NCBI RefSeq assembly: GCF_910592395.1
Contig: NC_088321.1
Coordinates: 15,378,001 to 15,438,000 of the forward strand
Length of the DNA stretch: 60,000 nucleotides
Source of the DNA: Lineus longissimus
Taxonomy: Eukaryota > Nemertea > Pilidiophora > Heteronemertea > Lineidae
Direction of reading: 5' to 3'
A program made the position numbers and the translations under genes. Within the stretch, counting starts at the first letter, position 1; each line of letters begins with the position of its first letter. Below the pieces are notes generated by a model. The model had not been told where the DNA came from and searched no databases. It saw nothing but the letters and a program-made list of their open reading frames with translations. Shown in pieces: positions 52,001 to 60,000 of this stretch.

Positions 52001-55000
52001 ATTATCTCCTGGTGTCATTCAGGCTCATCTTCTGTGTGACATGCGACTGGTTTTGCTGTGACGGGTCACAAATATACTGTCTTGAGATGGTTCTGGCACC
52101 TTTTTGTACAGTCTCCTCTGGTCCAAACAAGTCGACTAAATACTTGTCAACATTTTTCATCCACTATGTGAAAGACTGCTCACAGATTCTTTCAGAGTAT
52201 GGGGTTTGGGAGATGTAACAACAAATCAAACTTATCATGCATATGCAATTTGAAACGAATGAAGCAGGTGAACTCATCAAACTGTGCCAAGGTGAGTGTC
52301 ATCTGTGAGGACTGGTTTCCCATACAAAATATCAAACTCAGCAACAAAATGGACTCAATAGTTTTATGAAAAGGGCATTTCAGGCTTGAAACAAAATGAT
52401 AAATAGCTCGCAGTAACGCCGTCCCATCAGCTAAAGCAGATAGCACACAACTGCAGAGAAGCGTTGAACAAAGACACCAAGTAAACAGTGTACTACCTGA
52501 ATGAAATTGCGCAAATCGCTTTGAATCCGATGTAAATCGCTTCGAAAATCTCATCTAAGGTTGGGTTTACATAAGATTCAAATTGGCACTTGTCAGGTTT
52601 ACATAAGATTCAAGTTGACACTTGTCAGGTTTACATAAGATTCAAGTTGGCACTTGTCCGGTTTACATAAGATTCAAGGTGTCACTTGTCAGGTTTACAT
52701 AAAATTCAAGTTGTCACTTGTCGAGTTTACATAAGATTCAAGTTGCCACTTGTCACAGGTTTAGCGATGTCACGACTTGAACGTGATGGCAGGTCAGCCA
52801 AATGCAGGTGTCGATAATTGTCTCAACATCTTGAATGTTTCTTGTGGCAAAATATCAATACCAAAGTCCTTCAATGTTTCAAAGCCAGATAAACAGCACT
52901 CTTACGAATGAGTTTTTGGATAACCAACAAATAAATTGTGAATTTCTTGGGGTGATGTGCCAGTGTGAAAGGTCAAGTGATGAAAGTGAGAAACGCCAAA
53001 ACTTTGCACAATAAAACCTCACACGTTAGAAACTATCAAAGGCTCCAAGTTAGCGTTAGTAGCGGTTGTTAGGGAAGCCATGTTGTTACTAAGGTAACAG
53101 GTCAAGGTCAGAAAAGCACAGCATTCGTTTATTAGTCGCATATGAAATCAAGGATATATCCTAAAATGGTTAAGGACTTGTCAATCTATGGTTATCATAG
53201 GTCAATCTCAGGTCTGCCGATTAGACTTGAGGCTAATTGGCAGACCCATGATCTCAGCTTGTTACTCTAAAAGAACTCTTTAACCATATCACTACAGCAG
53301 ACAGGTATTTCGGTCCATGCAGAAAGTTCTTTGCCATATCTGAATTACACTAAAATCAATAGCAGTGACTGTCACCTGAGTTATCAGAACAGAAAGAATC
53401 ATGTTGCACTGACTCAGTTGATGATGTGATTGTAATTTTTTGGTAACAAACTGAAATTGTGCTACTAGGGAATGACAAACTCTACCCCTCCCTAATTGAA
53501 ACTGATATCTAAACTAGATACTACAGCTATGCTCCCAAAAATGACCTTTACCCAAAACATTGATCTAACTTTTGACCTTGACCCACTTTTAAAATATCTT
53601 CCGATGACCTTGACCCCAAAACACTCCTATCTATATTTAGCGATCCCCACCCGCTAACCGCCGCTAAAAGCGCATGATGAAGCCTCGAATGTCATGTGAC
53701 TTACGCTAACAGGACTAGGAGGCTCATATGAAAACGTATCATCCTCGACTTTTTGAATAATTTCACGGACAGATTCCGTGCGGACACGGGTTATATCCGA
53801 GGCCGAAATGTCCGTTTCATATTCGTCAGACATGTCGGACCAAACACGTTTTCTTTCCGTCGACCGCAAGGGCGGTGTATGGTCGATAATTTCAATACTT
53901 TTTTCCTCGAACGGAGATTGTGGTTGCAGCACCTAGTGGTTTAAAAGTGAACTATTTAGAATCAAACGGATTAAAGTGCATTCGGTGCGTTAACTTTGCA
54001 AGTAAATGAAGCCCTAGAGTAAAATCTTGCTGCCAGGCACACCTGAAATTAAAAGCTGTGCGCGGGGATGTCTAATGCAAATGGGCTGCAGTGTACCTCT
54101 GGGAGAGTTAAATGGACGACCTAACAATAATGATTATCATTTGGTTATATTTGGAGCCTACACATGTTACTGTTAAAATAAGACATTAACCTATTTAGCT
54201 ATTACTCAATTATTCCATGATAGATGGAATTTTGTTTTTTACTGAAGATGTAGTTTAAGACAGAAAATCTATTAACTATTCCAAACAACACAGAATATTC
54301 AAAAATGTTAATTACAACAGTAGAAATGTCAAGGACACCGTGTCTGACTAATACAACAAATCAACTGTTCTAGAAGTGAAAAGGGTTAAAAACACCCAAG
54401 AAGCCACACAGTGCACAGTTACCATAGTTACCAGTTACTATAGCAACATTGTCATGGTTACCAGTCACTATAGCAACATTCACATGGTTACCAGTTACTA
54501 AAGATACATCACCATGCATGGTTACCAGTTTACCAGTTAGCTACATACAACTTAATCCAAAAATACTTTTTACCGAAGTATTTTTTACTCAAATTCAACT
54601 GAAATGATTCAGCCACTCATATTGCCCTACAAGACAACATTTTTACTGACATAAGTTGTAACATTTGTTAATGTTATGAAAGTGGACAAATTATTTTGTT
54701 TGGGAATCATATTATTTCATGCCCCTTTGACTGGAATGTCCCTGAACCCCCCCCCCCCCCCCCCGAGAGTTAGCCGATTCATATTTTCATAGATTCTCTC
54801 CATGTAACATGTACACAGTGAGAGCAAATTGGAAAATGTCTACAAAACCACACATCATATAACTTCCTACCATGCAACAACACTGTCATACAATGACGAG
54901 AAAATATGAGACTTTGAATATTGCCGTTATCCCACAGGCTCCCACAGGCTCGAGGATATTGAAAGAGCTAGGGTACAAGCAACCCGAGTTCAACTAAGAT

Positions 55001-58000
55001 GCTTCCTAGGAATCGTACTCTTAGTTTGTCGAGCAGATGCAAAACTTCCACGATAACTTGATCCATCTCATGCACGGCTGTTCCAAAGATCGAGCAAATT
55101 GAGGCCACGAATCACTACGATGACAATCAGTGAATACATTCATGGACGGTGCACGTCATCACTATTTCTCACTTACCCTGACGGGGTTGAGTAACGTGAA
55201 CCCCGTCTCAACAAACGACTTTCCACATTTTAATCCCGCAGGCTAAAATCAGGAAATTCAAACCAAGAAAATTATGTTCCGGCAAAATTCTTATACACCT
55301 TGGCTGCCACGTAGCATTGTGAAATGCACTAGGCGTCGTTTTTGCTGCATAAATTTTGGTGTCGCAGTCATAATCGCTTGGACACCGAACGCTATTCAAA
55401 GGCACCGTGTGGTCTTCTTGGGTGTGGTTTTCCCAGGGTTCATCACTGCACACCAACCTAATTATGACCTAGAGTCAGAGGGTTAATATCGCACACAGAG
55501 GTCAAAGGTCAGAGTTCAAGGTCGTACCGTGTATGTTGATTGTTGGGAGGAGAAGGGCTTGGCACTGTACATCCACACTGGTGGTGCCCTCTAATAATCA
55601 TAAAATGAACTAACAAGTTAAAAAATGCAAATGGAAGAAGATATGGAGGTCAAATTGTTGGAACAACTGTGATTAGATAAGAACAGTTTTAACAAACAAA
55701 TTAACCTTCTGTTCAAGGCCACAAACAATTTGTTATTACGCTGGGATGTTTTCGAGACGGAGACATGCTGTTTATGGGAACGGTTTATGGAAACCGTGCA
55801 AAATGTCATTCAACCGCAAAAAGCCAAACTGACGATGATGCCAACAATTTCAACTTGGGATTTCAACTTGAATTGGTTAGTGATGAAATAAGCGACGCGG
55901 ACAGTATCAATTAAATGTGATTTGAAAACTGTCAAATAATCGTACAAATTCGTACATATTTCACAGTTAGGTACGCAGACTGGACAATGTTATCAGTAAC
56001 AAAACATAGTATTTCAAACCAACCTCTTTATCTACTTGTACCTCTTCGTCAACCTTGTCCCCAGTTTCAGCAACGGGTGCCAATTTGACAACAACCTCAA
56101 GCTGCATCATTTAAAAGATGAATTTATTCATTGCGATGATTTTTCAGGCTAATTTTTCGGGCCGATTTTTCATCAATGATAACTTCAACCATCAAAGGAT
56201 CAAAAAGTTATATATGCACCCACTTAATTGCAAACTTCATCAATTTGGTAAAAAGAATCTATGCTTGAGAATCCGTTGTTGACAATAGATAAGTTTTTGA
56301 TAGCGAACAGATCATACGGTATACTACACTATACGCGAACAATGGCTTCACAAAGGGTGCATGACCATGAAACTATTGTTCGCGTATAGTATAGTATAGG
56401 GTATAGCTCTATGGAATAGGTGCCTAAAGGATGAAAAACGAGCCAGGGCATGAAGATGACGACTTGAATGATTTTTCCGTCAAAACGTGAACAAGTAGCA
56501 GTTGAAGCAAACCACGAGGTTATGGGACAGGACAGATTATGAACGCACCTTCTCTGTGGTCGTCATTTCTGCGTCTTCTGGGGCAGTGGCGCTTGCCTGA
56601 ATTGGCACAAAAGAAACAATCGTTGATTTGAGGAAAGATATCTATCGACATGCGAATAAGTCATCGAAAGGAAAGACAGGCAAAATAGTTCATCAAACTC
56701 TACTCTTAACGTGAGGAATTCAAAAAGTAATAAACTGGGTTCCCACTGAAATTAAAGTAAATCATTAGTTAATTCTCGGTGGGAAATCTACGGTAATAGA
56801 ATGGCTAATGAAAAGACCATGCATGAATCACAAGTATGGTTTTGACTTGAACGCGCTAAAGCTTGGTGCGAACATCGCCTGGCCTATAGCAGCACCTAAG
56901 CAATTCCGGCCACAAGCTTAGACCCCAAATTAGAGAAAATTTTGCATGTCATGTTTGCACTCCTTAAACAAAACGTCCCGACTCACAATTCAAAACAGAT
57001 GCCAGGCTTCGGATCATACCCTATTTATCCAGTTGTCAAGCAAATGAAAGAGCTGTGGATTAAGCTACTTTCTCCCTGCAGAAAGCAGCTTTAATAAATC
57101 GTGAATGTGCATACCCATTCTTAGGAGTGATCCCCAGGCAGAGTTCCTCCACAACTGGCATGTACCCTTAACCTTTTCGACCCCATTTCCCTTGATAGAC
57201 CTATCCACGTAATGTATCAGATGAGTCCATTCAAGAAACTGGGGGTGTAAAGGTTAAGAATTCAGCACCAACTGTCACAGGTATCGTGTCCTTTTGTGCC
57301 GTCACACAAAGTTCACGGGAAACCTCAATCATGACCAAGGAGGTCGCTGTCAATCCTACCCAGCGACGCAAACGCGTAAATATCATTCCACTTTTCATAC
57401 ACACCTCTCCGTCCGACTTCGGCAGCCCATTTGGCGGTAGCTCAGACAGCCAGTGACTTGGGGGCGGAGTTTTCTTCTCGATGCTGATCTGCGGTGATGT
57501 GTTCGCGAGCATGGGAGGTGGCGATGGTCGGATTGGCTCCGCCTTCGTTTCAAATGCTGATATTCTTTCGTGAACACTTTCCCTGTAACCAAAATTAAAG
57601 AATCAACTGTATGAAACCTACGATTCGAAAGCCGCCCCTCCCCACCTTGTATTGTCCCACAATGCACTTATATGCGAAGCAAATGGTATGTTAATTATGA
57701 CTAGAACTGATTGGGTAGGACCGAGAAAATTTACCGTTTCCTTTTAGGGTCATCTTCGTACAAAATCTTTCCGTCAAGAATCTCATCCAAGTTCGGAATC
57801 GTGTCTCCACCAATTGATAATTTCTTAATGTTCTGCACGGATCCTGGTACGTGATTTGCTTCCGTAGGTTCCTGTGGGGGCGCTGTGTCATTATTATTGA
57901 GTAACGACCGGCTGACGGCCTTGTATGTTGTGATGGTGGGCGTATTTGTAGGTTGCATGGCGCCGTCCTGTAACCAAACAAAGATGTTATGAATATACCA

Positions 58001-59963
58001 AGAATATCCCTCTGGCCTTCTAAAAGGAGTATAAGAATCAAATAAAAAAAGGAAAATTATTTTTTGAAAAATACTCCTGGGAATTACTAACTAATTGATG
58101 AAATTTTTGCCAACTTTCTCCCAAGAACTTTGACATTTTTATCATCATTATCTTTGCCCTCTCTATGGGAATACATCTTGGCAAGAACCACGGTAAACAG
58201 TCGGCCCACTTTTCCCCATCTGCATGGCGGAAATCCTCACGCAATCATTCACAACAGCCCAATTCCCAGTCCTACTTCCTGTGCGCTACGCCTTTAAAGG
58301 GAATACACGGTTGGTTTGACGAACGGCACAGGCCTCATAAGGAGGAGCCTTTCTGAAAGGTAAATGTGTATTAACTTGTATCAATCAATGCCAATTGTCA
58401 GCAATTCCCAGAACTCTTGATCTAAAGTTTATGAAAAGGTGCAGCCTGGAATCCCGAATCCCAAATAATGGACTGTTGGCAGGGTAGTGTCACTTCTACT
58501 GAAAACATTTTGATTTGCGAAAATTTCCGAAGAAAATAAAAAATTTTATGATTTTTATTCATGGTGAATACTTTTTTATACAATATTTTCTTTCGGTTTT
58601 CCAACTCAAAAATATTTTTTGGCAATTTTTATTTTTAAGAATTTTAGTATATTTGCAAAATCTGCTTCAGTCCATAGTTTGAACAGTAGATCCCAGTTTA
58701 GTCATAAAGCAGTGATAACTTAAAAACTCAACTTCTGTATGAAAAAAATAACTTTCTCAATCTTTGATCAAGTTTAGGCCATTTTACATCATCTAAAGGT
58801 ACAACCATTGGAGAAACCAACCTATCATTTGACCAAGACCATTTTTAAATTGAACCGACATCCTCGTGACCACATGCATTTTCATAGCAAACCACACCCA
58901 AATCAGTCAAATTCTTATTGAAAACGTAAAATGAACAGTGCTAATCTCAGCTGTTCCTCCACACCCAGCTCTTTCTTTAATCAAAAATTAAATATGATAA
59001 TCAAATAGTATTTTACGTGACACCCCGATTTGTTTATAAAGACAATGCCTTAAAGAATTATTTACCAAAAGATGAAACTTGAGATCTATAGTCTGATGCA
59101 TGCTAACTCCCTCTACAGACACCAAGCCTACCTCGACACTGGGTCAGATCATCAAATAATGACCAACATAAATTTGTTTTAGGGGGACTGGCCATGGGTG
59201 TAAAATGGCACAATGGAGTGAGTGAGTGATAAATGTCTGAGTTATATTTATCGGGAGATTGTGTCACCTGGTTGGCATAGTTTTCAATCTGTAGGCAGAT
59301 TTAGAATACACCCGACCACAGCCAAAACTTACTGATAAATGAATAAAATCTGATTTAGTTATAAAACTGGTTGATCTACGTACTGGGAAACCAGGCTAGC
59401 GGAAAAATAGGAGATGAACAACGTCATGATTTAGCTGATGTCTTTAGCTCTGTTGCAAAACAACTTGTAAAATGGGGAACTTTGAATGACCGGATAAAAA
59501 CCTAAGGCGAGAAAAGGTTCTCATTCATAAATCTGAGCAGTTATGGGGACACCAGCCAGGATCCACATCCAGGTAAACCTGACTGTCTAAAGATTTCTCA
59601 TATCGGGAGGAGCTGCCATTTGCCAAGAACTTGGCGAGGCATCATGGTTTGGCCAACATTTTAGCTCCAGCTTCACAGCGTTTGATGAGATAACCAATTC
59701 GTCCAGTTCAGTGTCAATTCCTCAAACACAGCCTACCTTTAGAGACACTAGTATAGGGTCCCGGTTCTGACCGTTAATCCACTCCATTGCTGACAGTGAT
59801 GGTATCGAACTCGCTGTCGGCGGGAATATATCTTCTTGGAACATTTCTGATTTGCGCGGGACTCGCATTGAGATGGGCTCAATGAGAGGCTTGGAACTGA
59901 GTAACTTGTAGAATCTCACTATCTCGCATTTTGTTAGATCGACGCCCCGCTTTGGCATCACAC
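48938..59963 (-). CDS. Class II coronin, 3' part (partial at right edge)
   Basis: Coronins bind actin filaments and Arp2/3 through a beta-propeller and oligomerise by a C-terminal coiled coil. Here the propeller exons are outside the window. Exons in transcript order: 59963-59737, 57967-57735, 57582-57405, 56596-56549, 56101-56024, 55242-55177, 53932-53705, 50998-50906, 50032-49985, 49090-48938; about 450 codons. The first encodes MPKRGVDLTKCEIVRFYKLL, LIEPISMRVPRKSEMFQED and NRDPILVSLK, the conserved post-propeller region; LIEPISM is typical of class II (CORO2-like). The last encodes FRQLEEIHSLKEQIMLKDKR and IRQLEEEL, the coiled coil. Between them is an acidic, Ser/Pro-rich linker of about 320 residues, far longer than in vertebrate CORO2. 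Identity is firm; some linker exons are less certain. Confidence 0.9.
49985..50032 (-). CDS. Coronin linker exon (48 bp)
   Basis: Sixteen codons, phase 0-0, NDDIDIEEDGPLWGNI, acceptor TTTTACAG, donor GTAAGA. Acidic, followed directly by the coiled-coil exon. Confidence 0.75.
50033..50905 (-). other. Coronin intron
   Basis: No coding sequence recognised; no notable repeat apart from a small direct repeat of GAAACAGTTAGAATCGAG near 50704-50750. Confidence 0.5.
50906..50998 (-). CDS. Coronin linker exon (93 bp)
   Basis: Thirty-one codons, phase 0-0, KVHVKKVWTPKSPQAEEPPI then ENGLTPKTDPE, acceptor TTGTACAG, donor GTAGGT. The WTPKSP context resembles proline-directed phosphorylation sites. Confidence 0.78.
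51330..51500 (-). repeat. AT-rich dispersed repeat, copy 2
   Basis: Its reverse complement aligns with 16078-16260, sharing TTTTATTTTGGAGGATTATG and AAATCTCTTTC and the run TTTTTATTTTTCGAT. Confidence 0.7.
51882..52070. mobile_element. TGTGACCCGTCACAG family element, copy 3
   Basis: Inverted ends TGTGACTCGCCACAGCAAAA and TTTTGCTGTGACGGGTCACA, about 189 bp. It is flanked by AAAT-like bases on both sides, a possible short target duplication. The interior closely matches copy 2 at 30006. Confidence 0.88.
52564..52755. repeat. 32-bp tandem repeat, six copies
   Basis: Units GGTTTACATAAGATTCAAGT followed by TGGCACTTGTCA recur every 32 bases from 52564, six times with minor changes. Confidence 0.95.
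53705..53932 (-). CDS. Coronin linker exon (228 bp)
   Basis: Seventy-six codons, phase 0-0, starting VLQPQSPFEEKSIEIIDHTP and ending FSYEPPSPVS before GTAAGT. It contains RTESVREIIQKVEDD, similar to RESVHERISAFETK in the 57405-57582 exon. The frame is fully open. The acceptor CCACTAG has a weak pyrimidine tract. Confidence 0.82.
53933..55176 (-). other. Coronin intron
   Basis: No exon recognised. A 30-bp repeat (ATGGTTACCAGTTACTATAG core) recurs about 3.5 times at 54421-54530. A run of about 18 C lies at 54748-54765. Confidence 0.55.
55177..55242 (-). CDS. Possible coronin linker exon (66 bp)
   Basis: Twenty-two codons, phase 0-0, PAGLKCGKSFVETGFTLLNP then VR, good acceptor (TGATTTTAG) and donor GTAAGT. 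Its composition differs from the acidic Ser/Pro linker, so this is the least certain exon. It may be an alternative cassette. Confidence 0.45.
55499..55511 (+). promoter_or_regulatory. Perfect DR1 nuclear-receptor half-site pair
   Basis: AGGTCAAAGGTCA, two AGGTCA half-sites one base apart, lies in a coronin intron; a further TCAAGGTC follows at about 55516. The consensus is that of HNF4/RXR-type receptors. Function is not shown. Confidence 0.35.
56024..56101 (-). CDS. Coronin linker exon (78 bp)
   Basis: Twenty-six codons, phase 0-0, LEVVVKLAPVAETGDKVDEE then VQVDKE. The donor GTTGGT is weak. An alternative in-phase donor (GAG before GTACAA) would end the exon at 56042, six codons earlier. 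Confidence 0.62.
56313..56406. repeat. Foldback element about 94 bp
   Basis: ACTATACGCGAACAAT at 56328-56343 is exactly complementary to 56375-56390, with imperfect pairing extending to about 32 bp per arm through TA-rich sequence (GGTATACTAC with ATAGTATAGG). Confidence 0.8.
56549..56596 (-). CDS. Coronin linker exon (48 bp)
   Basis: Sixteen codons, phase 0-0, ASATAPEDAEMTTTEK, acceptor AATTCAG, donor GTGCGT. The composition fits the linker. Confidence 0.68.
56597..57404 (-). other. Coronin intron
   Basis: No exon recognised; it contains palindromic element copy D (57171-57256). Confidence 0.5.
57171..57256. repeat. Short palindromic element, copy D
   Basis: Ends ACCTTTTCGACCCCATTTCC and GAAACTGGGGGTGTAAAGGT are inverted repeats. 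The interior ATGTATCAGATGAGTCCA resembles copy A. Confidence 0.78.
57405..57582 (-). CDS. Coronin linker exon (178 bp)
   Basis: Enters in phase 2 and leaves in phase 0. It encodes RESVHERISAFETKAEPIRP, then Pro-rich SPPPMLANTSPQISIEKKTP and PSHWLSELPPNGLPKSDGE. Acceptor GTTACAG, donor GTGTGT. The phase join with the previous exon regenerates an arginine codon. Confidence 0.85.
57735..57967 (-). CDS. Coronin linker exon (233 bp)
   Basis: Starts in phase 0 with DGAMQPTNTPTITTYKAVSR, continuing SLK|DG as in other coronins (LISLKDGY). It ends YEDDPKRKR in phase 2 before GTAAAT. It contains an in-frame ATG in good context (GGCGCCATGC) near its start. Confidence 0.88.
57968..59736 (-). other. Coronin intron with promoter-like patch
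   Basis: No exon recognised. On the minus strand 58200-58300 has ACAGGAAGT (ETS-like), ATTGG and CCGCCATG within about 70 bases. An AT-rich dispersed repeat lies at 58500-58670. Confidence 0.45.
58500..58670 (+). repeat. AT-rich dispersed repeat, copy 3
   Basis: More diverged than the other two copies but with the same order: GAAAATTTCCGAAGAAAATA, TTTTTATTCATGGTGAATAC, CGGTTTTCCAA, TTTTTATTTTTAAGAATTTT, TTTGCAAAATCTGC. Confidence 0.6.
59737..59963 (-). CDS. Coronin exon: end of conserved core
   Basis: Enters in phase 1 and leaves in phase 0. GVMPKRGVDLTKCEIVRFYK, LLSSKPLIEPISMRVPRKSE and NGQNRDPILVSLK are the signature of the coronin post-propeller extension. Acceptor TTTCAG, donor GTAGGC. 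Confidence 0.95.
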
Positions 59964-60000
59964 CTGAAACAAGGAGGGTGAAGTGAAGTTAAGGAAATAT

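Larger units (their letters stand above)
50999..53704 (-). other. Coronin intron (2.7 kb)
   Basis: No exon recognised. It holds an AT-rich dispersed repeat (51330-51500), a TGTGACC-family element (51882-52070), a 32-bp tandem array (52564-52755) and TGACCTTGACC-type repeats (53545-53615). Confidence 0.55.

Noticed and set aside
55281-55486. Further coronin exon around 55281-55486
   Set aside because: Open frames exist on both strands, but none has matching acceptor and donor in phase 0, and the residues do not resemble the linker.

Overview
This window is nuclear DNA from an animal. It is intron-rich and gene-sparse, packed with short dispersed repeats, and has canonical GT-AG introns. The gene set (animal pyruvate kinase, ANP32, class II coronin), a tRNA-derived SINE and many small inverted-repeat elements suggest an invertebrate bilaterian, probably marine. 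I cannot name the phylum from the sequence alone. No bacterial operon, CRISPR array, rRNA or intact tRNA gene is visible. All three gene models below were built by hand from splice sites, reading phase and family conservation.

Layout. (1) 564-18136, plus strand: a complete pyruvate kinase gene. It has two alternative, evidently tandem-duplicated first exons, ten constant exons and a last exon. Between the tenth constant exon and the last exon lie five tiny cassette exons (60, 48, 54, 21 and 12 bp), all in phase 1-1, which add up to 65 residues to the allosteric C domain. (2) About 18.8-29.7 kb: repeat-dominated intergenic DNA. It holds three near-identical 639-bp units, a 135-bp triplet array, several inverted-repeat elements and a 3.5-kb zone of large foldback structures. 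(3) 33080-38224, minus strand: a complete eight-exon ANP32 gene (leucine-rich repeats followed by an acidic tail, 299 aa). Its introns carry three copies of a 65-bp element and a LINE relic. (4) About 38.3-48.9 kb: intergenic DNA with a 46-bp minisatellite (40.75-41.6 kb) and a larger tandem array (43.3-45.4 kb). (5) 48938 to the right edge, minus strand: the 3' part of a class II coronin gene. Ten exons cover the post-propeller region, a long linker and the terminal coiled coil. The beta-propeller exons lie beyond position 60000.

The genes are functionally unrelated (glycolysis, nuclear chaperone/phosphatase regulator, actin regulator) and nothing suggests a cluster. The most interesting biology is the modular pyruvate kinase. 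Its isoform diversity is not placed at the vertebrate M1/M2 exon but in a run of phase-matched microexons inserted a few residues before the tryptophan of the fructose-1,6-bisphosphate pocket, combined with a choice of two N-terminal exons. The second theme is the number of related short palindromic elements shared between introns of different genes.
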